The position numbers were made by a program, and so were the translations under genes. Positions 12,100 to 24,300 of a DNA stretch of 64,000 nt are shown piece after piece. The stretch is taken from contig NC_134883.1 of the NCBI RefSeq assembly GCF_041734735.1, positions 4,756,200 through 4,820,199 on the forward strand. Reading direction: 5' to 3'. The first letter of the stretch is position 1, and every line of letters starts with the position of its first letter. Below the pieces are notes generated by a model. That model had not been told where the DNA came from. It did not search any database and saw only the letters and a list, made by a program, of their open reading frames with translations. The DNA is from Babylonia areolata (Eukaryota; Mollusca; Gastropoda; Neogastropoda; Buccinidae).

Positions 12100-14287
12100 A
12101 GAGCATTTTTCTTAAATCTGGTCATCTCATGTCAAGTTGTTCTTTATTTTACGTATGTACCCACTTCCTCCCTGCCTCCTCCTTTCCGAACAAAACATTA
12201 AAAACATCACAGAGGATATGAATGAAACTTCAGCTAAAATACCTAAATAAAGTTAACAAACCCCTTAAGTATAAGGCAAAAAATTTCATCTTCTACTTGA
12301 AACTGAAATAAGACGCTGGAGCACATGCTCTGTACACAATCCTGTGATAACATTTCTCAACTCCAAGAAGAGGAAGAAGACAAGAAAATGCAGAAACAAG
12401 TTAGTGATACAACATCAAACTTAAGAAAAAGGTATAAGAGTAATCAATGAAATGAACAAAGGACAAAATCATTTCCAAATTTAAAAAACAAACAAACAAC
12501 CGCCCCCTCCCCCCAATACCAGTGTGATTACAATCATCATGCATTCAAACATATTTTGTCACATCAGAATGACCACTACTCATGGTCACACACTTCTTGG
12601 TCAGCAGGGATGTGCTAAAAAATGGTATTAAATTATTCATATCTTCTTCCACTTCACATAAGTAAAAAAAAAAACCCAACACACACACACACACACAAAT
12701 CTGCAATCTCTATCTCCAATGAATATCTTGTGCAATTTCAAAAGCCACATATGAGAGACTAAGATGTAATTGTATCACTCACATCTATTTTCATTTCTCT
12801 CATAAACATCTGTGCCATGAAAAAAATCTGATTCAATATGAACAGAAAAGTAATCAAGGATCAAAGTCACTTGTTAAGTCTCAATCTTTAAGAGCTCAAG
12901 ATTGCTTTTTCAAGACTTACAACAGTGTTGACAGTCAATGAAATTGTTCAAGAACTAACTCTCCAAAACACACACTAATCATTGAATGAAGGTCGCTGTT
13001 AAAATAATCATTAAAACTGATTTGAGATTCTGACATTCAAAATCCTGTTCTGAGTATGTCAAAATCATATATGCTGTATTTTTGCCACTGCTATCAACCC
13101 AGCAGATGTTAATTAAGCTTATTTCTGTCACTGTTAACCATTATCAGTCCAACAGCCTAGGGGAAAATAGTTGTCCCTGATGACAGTTCTGGTTATCCCC
13201 ATTGTGAGATAGACCAATTTGGTTCAGAAGCAACAAGTTCTGTAAGCTCCAACTCTTGCTGTTGGATTTTTAATGTCCAATTTCATAACAGTGAGAGGTT
13301 GACAAATTATTCTTAACCTTGTGACTTAGATCAAGTTTATTGCTGTATCATGTCCATAGGTATTGTGAAATTCTGGAATCATTACTGGACACTGTATAGC
13401 AGCCATCTACTCTAGTTGAAGTCACTCAGGATTCTGGAGCCTGTAAATTCTGAGAACTGTAGTCAATGACAGTGTTTCCTCTGTATCTGTTAAATCACAG
13501 CCTGCCAGCTTTTGACAAAAAGTATAAGAACAAATTCTAAAACCCTTTCAATGACCTTCATTAAAGGTAAAGATTACAGATCAGTTTACTAATAGCATGG
13601 ATACACAAACACATTAAAAAAAATGGAGGCATGGGGAGGAAAGAACACATCTCATACACTTCTCTCTCACCAAACACGATAAAAGTATATTAAATGGACC
13701 CATTCAGTGCAAGCCTTTGGAAATAGCTTCACTATTTTGTCCTCATTTTTTCAGTCTTGCATTGTCAATATGTTCACTGAGTTTATGCACAAATATTACT
13801 GCTTAAACATGAAAGGATAATACTGGGAACTGACAAATTAAAACACCTCAACTGATGTATTCTATATTCCAGCCAACTGTTGACTGCAAAAAGAATTTAT
13901 GCCTATGCAAAAATATTGGGGTGATTCAGATGCTTCTCAGAACAAAACATGTATGCATACATAAATAATTTCTCAGTATTTCATGCCATAAAACTGACAG
14001 ACTAGTCCTGATCTTAGTGTCACATGATCTTGTCACAAATCAAGCTATCACTTCATCTGAAACCGCTTTACTCAATCCTCAAGGTGCAAAAAGTATTAAA
14101 AAAAAGAAGAAAAAAAAGAAGAAAAATGTCAACTGCTTCTCTGCAACAATCCCTCAGTGATGTTACAACCATTATCTCCTGGAGAAGTGAAGTATGCAGA
14201 GTGACAGGAGAATGCATGTAACAGGAAAACACACACCATCAGGACATGAAACAAAACCGAAAGACTTGTGGTATATAACTTGAAGGG
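12100..14287 (-). other. WNK: Probable WNK 3' UTR (end unknown)
   Basis: AT-rich sequence follows the WNK stop with no further open frame. Minus-strand AATAAA hexamers occur at 13336-13341 and 12143-12148, and several ATTAAA variants are also present. I cannot tell which is used, so the left limit is a guess. No other feature is seen here. Confidence 0.4.
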
Positions 14288-15353
14288 TCAGCCACTAGCA
14301 CCAGGCTGGCTATTATGCCCCGGACCTTGACTTGAAGGAAGGAAACCAAAGGGCATGGTAAGGCCACTATTGCCACTGCCCACACCACCTCCTCCTCCAG
14401 TCCCTGGGGTGGGATGAGCACCACTGGTTGCTGGGGAAAAGCTGGCGCTATGAGGCTGGGACTGATGACCATGCTGGGATGCAGGATGACTCTGCCCCAA
14501 ATATGGTGGGGTTACAAAGGTGGTGCTACTCAGTTGTGGGAAGGCAGAATGGTGACTTCCTGATCCTGGAAAAGTGGTGTATGGTCCGTTGTAACCATAA
14601 AAGTAGGGTGGGAATGGTGCCGAGTTAAACATACCACTGAATTGAGTCAAAGGATGTGACATCTGCTGGGGGTGATGGGCCATGGCCTGCTGGCTAAACT
14701 GACTGGAGAAAGGAGGCAAAGTCATCCCACTGCTAGAATATGTCATCTGGGTCTGTTGCTGCTGTCGCAGCACCTCTGGAATGGAAGTTTGTGAAGCAGA
14801 CAAGTCAGTACTGGACTTGCGACTTCCAGAATCTGAGCCCTGGTCAACAGGTTGGTCTGACTGGAAGGTAGAAGGCTTTGTCCCTTCTTGCAAGCCAAAT
14901 GCACTGGCAGTATCAGCTGATGAGGGGATCTCCCAACCCTTCATGTCTTTCTCTTGCTTCAGTTCATTCAATGTTTTTTTCACCTCTGGTTGTTTTGTAG
15001 ACTGTTGTGAACTATTACCAAAGTCCACATATTTGAACATGTCTTCCATTTTCAAGGGTTTACGGGACTTCTCTGGGGTGGGGCTGTCTGACTGCATCCT
15101 GCTTTCCATCAGTCCTTGGTGAGAGGCAGCTTGAGAGGTTGAAAACCTGTCTGGACTGGCAGAAGAAACAGTGGCTTGATGTGGCGGACTGAACAGAGAA
15201 CCAGGCAAGGTGTCGATCAGCATAGGAGGTGGCATGGATGGTGCAGACAGGCTGGACAGCAATGGGTTTATCATCTGACTGAAACCTTTCCTCCGGTAGA
15301 AATCCATTAGCCTCCGTTCACACTGAACAAGCTCCTCGCGCTTCTGCATCAGC
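14288..15353 (-). CDS. WNK: WNK exon 15: last coding exon, coiled-coil-like start and Pro/Ser/Gly-rich tail
   Basis: This exon encodes the last 355 residues. It opens with a charged heptad-like segment ([20 protein letters not shown]) that continues from exon 14 and resembles the C-terminal coiled coil of WNKs. A Pro/Ser/Gln tail and a Gly-rich patch ([13 protein letters not shown]) follow. The stop TGA is at 14290-14288. The open frame extends three codons beyond the acceptor at 15354-15355, but the phase of exon 14 fixes the start at 15353. Confidence 0.94.
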
Positions 15354-18300
15354 CTGCACAAACATGAACACAGGAAAACCTGATTCTCTCAATTCCTTCA
15401 ATACACAATGAAAAGACAATGAGCTATGTAAAAGACGCAGAAATAACCATCTCCCCTTTAACCTTTCTCCAATGTAATGGACCCCATGCCCATCCCCCTC
15501 TGAAGAAATAGACAACAACAAACAAAAACACCTACAAATCTCCTCACTATATGCTAATCTGGATGACTGACTGACTTCAAGAGCCAAGTTCTCTGCATTC
15601 AGTGAAACACTCTCACACACGCATACATCACACTAGCCAGATTAAGGAAAGGCAGCACCAGTTCATTCGGTCAAATCAACAGGAGGAGTTTGTATTATAC
15701 TCCATGTTTGGTGTTACATATACTTACCATGTCAAACTGATGCAAACTAGGCCTATTGGTTTGCTCTGCTTGGCCAAATTTCGCGCGGCTAACAGTGAAA
15801 AGACGGGCCCGCCCGCTCTCAGCCAATCAAACGCCTCTAAAAGCTATAAGCGCTGAATCATTCCGTGGCCATGAACAAAAATGCCCCATGAGAACCATGG
15901 CGGAGCCGCGGGGACGGACGGGCGGGCATTCGAGTTTGACATGGTAAGTATATGTAACACCAAACATGGAGTATAATACAAACTCCTCCTTTTGGTGTCA
16001 TATATACTGTACCATGTCAAACTGACGCAGAATTTAAAGCAAATGGAGGAGGGCAACGCCTACTGGTTCGTATGGGGAGCCCTTGTAACTGAGACGGCAG
16101 TGTTAGCCGCGACAAAGGAAATCCCCTTGGAACCGTCAGCCCTGGTCATACGGAAATTCCTGAGGTAGAAGTTGATGAAGGGATTCTCAGACCGCCAGAA
16201 GGCTGCCTCCAAGACATGCTGCGTTGGCACTGAGTGCTGGAAAGCAGCTGAAGTAGCTATGGCCCGCACTTCGTGTGCTCTGGGATGAAGACAGCCGATA
16301 TCCCTGTGTGCATGAGAGTAGGCTCTACGAATGACTTGGGAAACCCGGCGGGAAATGGTGCCTGCAGCGATGTCTTTCTTGTAATTCTCATTGAGGGAGA
16401 TGAGCAGACGCCTCTGAGAAGAACGCCTATGGCGAGACCTATCCCAATAATATTTGAGACACCGAACAGGGCAGAGGTGCCTATCCTCATCATCTTGGGC
16501 AAGAATATCAGACAAAGGTCTGACCCTCAGAGAGGGGGAAGGAACCTCAGGGTCTTGGTTCTTAGCCAGAAACTCTGGAAGGAAACGAATAGTGATGGAA
16601 CCATCTCTGTGGAAGGCCAGATCTTGTGGCATTCCACTAAGACCATGCAGCTCACTTCTACGACCGCCTGTGGCCAGCCACAGAAGGAAAGTGGTCTTGA
16701 GGGTGAGGATGTCAAAAGGAATAGTCCCCAATGGTAGGAAGGGCTGTTTTCGAATGAAATCCAGCACCAGGAACAAGTCCCAGAGGGGCACTCTTCTGGG
16801 GTCTCTAGCTTCCTTCAGAGGGGCACCCCTAGCCACCTCTCTGAGCAGGAAATCCGCTTCAAAGGCGGGACCACCTAGCTGTTTGAATTGTGGTACAGAT
16901 GGCAGACCTGTACCCTCGCACAGAACTAGCAGACAGGTTGAGAACCAAGGAGCAGTGAGCCAGAAAGTTGGCCAGCTGCATGCTCGTAGGGTTCGTAGGG
17001 GTAATGCCCTGAGCTGTACACCACCGCAACCATTTCTTCCAGCGAAAGTCATACAAAGTCTCCGTTCCCTGCCTCCTTGCTCTGGTGACTATGGAGAGGA
17101 GGTCAGAGGAGGCACACCCCTGGGTCAGCGCAGCCGACACAGAGGCCGACCGAGGGGTCGAGGACTTCAATGGTGATGCTGACAGTTCCGACCGCACAGC
17201 AGCCATGCGTGCTGGTGGAGCAGTTGAGGATTGGAATGAGGAGTGCCCGAGCGAGGCTGCCTCAGCAGATGAGATTTGGTTTCCAGTTCCAGGGGTGGAA
17301 ACATGTGTCAGGGACTGAAGGTCCGGAAACGAGGTCTGGGCTGGCCATTTCGGCGCAATGAGGATCAGCTGCGGGTGTTCCAATCTGTCTTTCCGTATCA
17401 CCTTGGACAGAAATGGAAAGGGAGGAAACGTGGAGGCAATCAGACTGCTCCAGTCTAGAGAGAGAGCATCCACTGCCCACGCTTCTGGGTCGGCAACCGA
17501 AGAGACGTAAGTGGGAAGTCTCTTGTTGAACAAGGTCCACCATCGGCCGAAACCACTGTTCCCACACCCACTGAAGGCTGTCCTTGTCCAGGGTGCACTC
17601 TGTGCGTATGACACTCTTGGACCTGCTGAGAGCATCTGCCAAGATGTGGTTTTTCCTGCTAAGTGTCTCGCTGAAAGTGCAATACCCTTGCTGTGGCACC
17701 AACGGAGGAGAGCCTCAGTCCGCATGGAGAGGTCTGCCGAGTGCGCTCCCCCCCATTTGTTCACATAACATGCGACCGTCGTCTTGTCCGTGAACAAGCG
17801 GATGGTCTTGCCAGTGGCCTCCCCCATGAAGTGCAGGAGAGCCCTGCGAACTGCCTCCAGTTCCAGAACATTGATGTGGCATAGGCGCTCCTCTGGGGAC
17901 CAAGTCCCTGCTGCATGGAGTGAGTCCATGTGGGCTCCCCAGCCCAGGGAGGAGGCGTCTGTGAAGAGTGCCACCTGAAGAGTAGGTGGGGCTATGGGCA
18001 CCCCCTGTGTCCGAAGGGGGGTGATTAACCACTCTGATGTCACCTCGAGGAACCACTCGCCCAGACATATCTGGGTATCCCATGGCTGAGTGCTCTGGGA
18101 CCGGCGTAACCTCAGTGCCCTCTGGAGAGGGCGCTTGAGAACCCTGTCCAGGGGAATGAGAGGTGCCGTGGACTCCCTCATGCCCAAGAGGGAAGAAAGT
18201 GTCCGCGCTGTATCTTGGGAGGAGTGGCGCCAGTGGCTGAGGAAGCCTGCCAGACGGTCCCAGTGATCTGGCGCCAGAGAGACTATCATGGACCGCGTGT

Positions 18301-21300
18301 CGAATCTCATCCCTAAGAAGTCGAAGGACTGACGTGGGGACAGATCGCATATCTGCTGGTCCATGAGGAAGCCCAGTTGGGAGCAAAGGTCTAGAAGTCT
18401 GGCCGTATGACTCAGGCACAGGGCCTGCGACTGGGCCAGGATAAGCCAGTCGTCCAGGTACACACAGAGACAAATGGATTCCGAGTGGACGATGGACACC
18501 AATTCCCGCACCACCTTGGTAGACAGGAAAGGGGCAAGGGACAGACCAAATGGGAGGGCCGGGAACTGGAACCCCTTGTCCCTCCACACGAACCTCAGGT
18601 ACCGATGGGATGCCGAATGGATGAGTATATGAAAATAAGCATCTTCCAGATCGATAGAGGTAGGCCAATCACCTTGTTGGATGGTCTCCCGAATCTGTGC
18701 CTGTGTGTCCATCTTGAATTTGATTTTGGGGAGGAATTTGTTGAGGGGGAACAAGTCCAAAACTGGTCTCCACCCTCCCGAGACCTTTGGAATCACCAAC
18801 AACCAGCTGTAAAAACCAGGGCCCGGGTCCAAGAGTTGAGATATAGCCCCATGAGGAGTGGGTGCGATCTCTTTTTCTAGGACGCTCTCCTGCTCCGTCG
18901 AGCTGGGCACCTAAGGAGGAGGAGTGGATCTTAGAAGGGGGCGGTCCTCCACCCAAGACAGCATGCACCCCGACTCTAGCACCGACATATCCCGTCGTTG
19001 AGTCCCAGAGCACACCACTGATGTGCATGCCGGGACAAGTTTCCTACTTGGAGGGGCTGAACGACTGGCGGTGCTGAATCAGGGCCCAGTCATTGGGGGT
19101 GCTGCCTTCTGGCCTTGGGCATGGCCGGTCGGCTTGGATGGACATAAGGTGGTTTATTCCTCTGCCACTGATTCTGCACACGCTGCTTTGACTTAGGCGG
19201 CGTGGTATATGGAGGGGCCCTGGTGGCCGGTCTCTTCAATGGCATAGAACCCTGGAGCCCATGAGAGATGTGGGGCAAATATGAGGCCACCTCCCTGTTT
19301 GTCTCTGTCCTGTGGCTGACAAAATGGGGCGGGAACTGGCCGAAGAGGGAGTGCTGCTGTGCTGGGATGGACCGCAGGGCAGCCCTCTCCTCCACAGGAA
19401 TGTTAGAGAGGCTGAGAATGGCATCACGCTGCGCTAGCACAGTATTGAAGTGAAGGCTGGAAGCTGTGTCTGCAGCTGCCGTGAGACCAGATGCCACCCT
19501 ATTGCCAAAAGCGTGTAACCTCTGGTCGGTGAAGAGGCCAGGCGGGACAGAGGAAGGAGACCCCGTGTCCTGATTAACCGGACACTGTTCCCACAGCTCA
19601 TTGGCCCTGTGGAGGAATGCGTCGAAGGTGTACGCCGTGGAAACCTCAAGGAGGCAGCGGCGGGCCAATTTGTCCCACTCTGCTAATGTTTTAAAGGATA
19701 GGGTAGCTGAAGTGGGGAAGGTGGTGCGCTGTGAGACCAACATCCTGTCCTGTGCGGAGGGCTCTGCTCCGCTGTAGGCAGGGTGGTCCTGTGTGTACCA
19801 GGACCACACCCCTCCCTTGGAGGAATCTTTAAGGAACTTTCCCGGGGAAAAGGCGCCCAGGGCAGAGAGGGACTCCCTGCCTGGAGGAGGGATGGAAGCA
19901 GCACCCCTGACAGTGCGGGCTGGCTTATTAAGCCATTCCTGCACCATTTCTGGCACTCTGAGTCGCCTTGTGGTTCTGGAGTTAGAGTCACATGGCGTAA
20001 GGAGGGTCAAGGGTAACAAAGTAGTCTGAGGGACTGATTCGGCATACGTGACCCTATTGGGGAGGGTCAGTTCGAGCTTGGCAAAGTCTGAGTTTGGTTC
20101 AGGCTGGTCCCTAGGGAGGCGCGGGCTCAATCTGTCCCCCCTGGGATGTGGGCGAAGAGTGCTCATCTGCTTGTTCGTCCTCATCCGAAGACAGGGGCTC
20201 CCACTCTTGTTCGCAGTCCATCCCCTGCTGGGTGCCATCCCAAGTGGATGTACCCACTGGAGCGTCCTGTGAGCTGTGGTCAGCCCAGTGGGATGAGCTG
20301 GGACGATCCCGAGCCGGGACCATGGCCGCCACTGTTATGTCCTTGACACCTGAAGCGGGTGGGGAGCATGTGGACCGTAGGTCCAACCATGCTTGGGATG
20401 GTGGGTGCCACACCTTTTCAGAGAGGGCGTCCCTGGATGCAAGAGGGACCCACGAGTACTGTGAGGGGACAAACACCCACTCATCTCACTGTAGGACCGA
20501 GGGCTGGGCAGGTGGGAACCGCAGGCTCCGCCGGGCCGAGTAGGGCCCCTCAGCAGCCATAGGTCCTGACAAGGAGGCTGTTGTGACCGTGGAGGTCACC
20601 TGTGGGTTGACATAGGCCCGATTTGTGGACAGAGTGGCAATATTGGTCGAGGAGTTCGACCTGACCGACAAGAAGTCGATCCCACTTGTCGGGGCTGTGT
20701 GTGTCACCCTGTGAGATGTGCTGGGTTGGGTCCGGTGGGGAGCGGACAAGGGGCTGGCCCTTGGTGCTCCCGGCAACCCAGCGTGCACCCTAGGTGCGCC
20801 CCAGTACGGGTAGAATGGGGGTAACCACCCGTGGGCACCAGCCATACTGTGACCCGAACCCCAAGGGTCACTGGCGCATTGACCTCCATGAAGGGAACAA
20901 CCTGGCCAAGTCGGAGGGAGGTCAGGTCCAACTTGGGTGTCAGTCCCACCCGAAGACGAGCGGGCTGACTGCCCGGAACCGCCTGACGCGCCCTGAATCC
21001 CTCCCGTGGGGAGACTGGGGTGGCTTGGCCCAGGGTGGGCAAAGTAGAGACCCCCCCCCGGAACCAAATTTTTCTCCCCACCCAAAAGGAGGTGGGAGAG
21101 GGGGGTCGACAGAGAAGGGAGGAGGGGGAACAAGAATGGGGCCCGTGAGGGCCGTCTCCGAGTGGGGACCCGGGTAATGGCCGGGCGCGGACTCCCAAGG
21201 GGAGTCCGCGCCTAGCTGCGAGTCCCCACAGCCCGGAGAGGACTTGCCATTCCCCCTTCTCCCCGCCTCGCGCTGGGACACCTCGGGAGGCGACGCTCGT

Positions 21301-24300
21301 ACCTCTTTCCCCCCGGTCCCCTTCATGACTGTTTTACTGGTACGAAAGTCGCCTCCGCGATCAGCGTCTAACGACGCATCGCCGCGGTCCGTATCGGGAG
21401 GAATCATGAGCTCCGGGCCTGGGAGAGTCTCTTGCCGAGTCTCAATCCCAGCATCATGATCCCTTTCTTCGTGGTATGGCACACGAGGCATGGAACCCGC
21501 GCTTAGGCACCCAGCGAAAATCCGACCCCCAACAGAGAAAGGAAAGACAGGATCGACTTAGAGGCAGAAAAAAACGAACGAATCGAGGGTGCCGAGTCGA
21601 ATCGAGTACACAGAATGTAAGAATACAATAAACACAAGCCGCATGCAACAAAATAAGGCCAAAAGGATACGCTTAATAGCCGAAAAAAGCGTAAGACGAG
21701 ACAGAGCGTAAACCTGACAAGATGGCGTGGAGAGCCTTGGCCAAAGGAATGATTCAGCGCTTATAGCTTTTAGAGGCGTTTGATTGGCTGAGAGCGGGCG
21801 GGCCCGTCTTTTCACTGTTAGCCGCGCAAAATTTGGCCAAGCAGAGCAAACCAATAGGCCTAGTTTGCATCAGTTTGACATGGTACAGTATATGACACCA
21901 AATGAACGTTCGGGTACAAATCATTAGTGGGAGTTCACAGATTTGTCAACAAAATAGAAGTGTAAACCCACATCAACTGACCCACATTTTATCTTTTGTT
22001 CACTGCCACAGATTGGTGTTTTGCTGAATGGAAAGTTGTGTGCTGGCATGTGAATGCGTCCACTTTAGGCTGGTAACATAAATCAGGATATCACTTTTTA
22101 ATATCATTATAAATTTTACAATATTTCTGTTCAACCTTTTCCTGTCTTTACAATGACTTTCCAGTGATGGATAATACACTATAAAAACTCCAAAACACTT
22201 GTCCAACAACCAACACAGAATCAAACATGGTAGCATTCCAAATAGCCCATGGAGAGCTGGTAATAATTTCAGTTATAAATTATATTTATTAAGAAAAACT
22301 TACATAGATCCATTTCAAATATCATAAACCCACTCCATGCCTCTAAGCTGTCAGCAGACGAGACAAAGCATTTCGCCAGTGCCATTTAGCTGTTACCTGT
22401 TGGCATGCGTCTATTCAGATTTTTCTTTCACCGAGTTTGTTTCAATGAGAACCAAAAAATTGAAAGATAATTTGATGTCTCTGTAGAATAAGGCCAAAAG
22501 AAATGAGTCATCACTTATAACTGTTAACAGCGTTTGGCTAGAGCAGGGCGGACTTGGCTTGGCATCTTTATATCAGTTTGACATGGTACAGTATATGACA
22601 CCAAAATACTATTTAAATGAACATAGTTCTGGAAGAAGACACCTTTCTTCTTGATTTGGAATATAGCCAAGACCATCCACCAAGATGAAGTGATTTGTAT
22701 TAGAGGGAAGGTCATGATTTGAACTCAGTGGTGTATCACTGAGGGATTAATTTTTGTATTTTTAATAGACTCTGTGGCTTATCACTGAGCCAGTGAGGGA
22801 TATATTTTAGTATTTTCAGTAATTTCACTCCTGTTTTGGTGCTAATCAGAGACGAGTGTACTGTGGACTAAAATAAGAAGATTGGGATCATACAGGTGAG
22901 TGTCATCCACTTCAAGGATATGCCTTCTGGAGCTCAAATTTCCCAAGTAATAGTGCATGTGTCTTTTACCTCTGGGGTCTGACGGACACCAGATATGATA
23001 TGCAAGGAAGCACAGACTACAGGCTTGCCATACATTCTCAAACCTGAATGAATCTCTATCATAACACCATCATCACCCCCATCCACCATAAAAAGAAAGA
23101 ACAGTTTTGATTTCCCCTTCATTTTCACACCAAACTGAAAAGTAACTTTGTATCAGCCTGCAGCCTGGACAGATCCATAACAGCTGTCACTGAAGTGGTG
23201 TTATGGTGATACCTACTTCATGGAAGGAACTCATTAGTCTTGCTCCATGACTAAGCAATTACTGTAATCAGCAGGGGCTTAGTAGATTGCATCCTGCACA
23301 GATGCTGAATCAGAATCACCACTGAACGCCACAAATAATAAACTGACAACTCACACTACCTGGCACAGACTGGAATGAGCACACGTCTTTTGCTCAAAAT
23401 ACTCTATCTTCCATGTGATTATTCCAAAAACCTTTTTTTTAACAAGTTGCTGTTAACAATAATAATTCTACAATGAGCTATTTTTTCAATGCATATACTG
23501 CAATCTTGAAGTTCAGTAGCATAACCTAACTGGTTGTCTTCCATAGTTATTGTCCTACTCCCTCTTAATTCTATATTGCTAACATAAATTGTTGTGCTTT
23601 TTTCTCATACCAAGGTAATTTTTTTTTAATTTAGAATTAAAAAACCATTTAGCATTTAACACATGCTGATTTCAAGTTCAGATAATCAAAAATAATTCAA
23701 CAAAACTTACATGTGATAAAGCTCTTGAAACTCAGGGTCTTCTTCCAGCGTATTAGTTTTCTTTTCTCCTCTTGCTGCAGCACCACCCTCAACATCTGGG
23801 TCATCCTGAAAAAGAATCAACATCAATTACAGTCCACATTGGGCACAGACTGCATCTTATTTAACAAAGCAACACATACACTCACACACACAGAGGATGA
23901 TAGGTGAAGAAATCACTGCCAGACCTGCTCATATCCATTTGTATGAGTGGGATAATTTGAACTATAGGTCAGACATGTTTATGTGAAACATACAGATACT
24001 GTCACATGATGCATCCAAAACTGATGGGCCCAAACTACAGAACAATTGTGTATTATTGCTGACATGATTCTTTTAAAATTATTTTTAATTGTATACTTAG
24101 GTTTCAATGATAATGTTATGCAGTTAAGAGCTAGTCGAGCACCTGATCAAGTTTTAATCTACACTAAGCATTATGTTATTTTCTTTTATGCTGAATTTTA
24201 CAAACACAAGTGCTCAGTCTTGTGTTATTGGTTTTCTAGTTTTTTTGGAGTATACATTTTATAACTTTTTTCAATGAAATGTCACAGCCATGGTAAAGAT

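Larger units (their letters stand above)
15682..21902 (-). mobile_element. DIRS1-type tyrosine-recombinase retrotransposon
   Basis: About 6.2 kb, inverted terminal repeats, and long open frames on the minus strand in the order gag-like, reverse transcriptase/RNase H, tyrosine recombinase. Next to the recombinase end (15935-16030) is an internal region complementary to the two outer termini placed end to end, the diagnostic DIRS layout that allows circle formation. Base composition is GC-rich against the AT-rich intron. The inner 130 or so bases of the two terminal repeats differ at about one position, so the copy is young. It looks near whole, with at most a few breaks. No target-site duplication is seen, as expected for a recombinase-based element. 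It lies on the same strand as WNK. Confidence 0.92.
15354..23710 (-). other. WNK: WNK intron 14 (8.4 kb, hosts DIRS element)
   Basis: The donor is GTAAGT at 23710 and the acceptor AG at 15354-15355. About three quarters of the intron is a DIRS element (15682-21902). A related end fragment follows at 22487-22604. The rest (15356-15681, 21903-22486, 22605-23709) shows no gene. Confidence 0.9.

Noticed and set aside
16454-17176. Plus-strand open frame of 240 codons within the DIRS element
   Set aside because: It is a shadow of the minus-strand recombinase region in GC-rich sequence.
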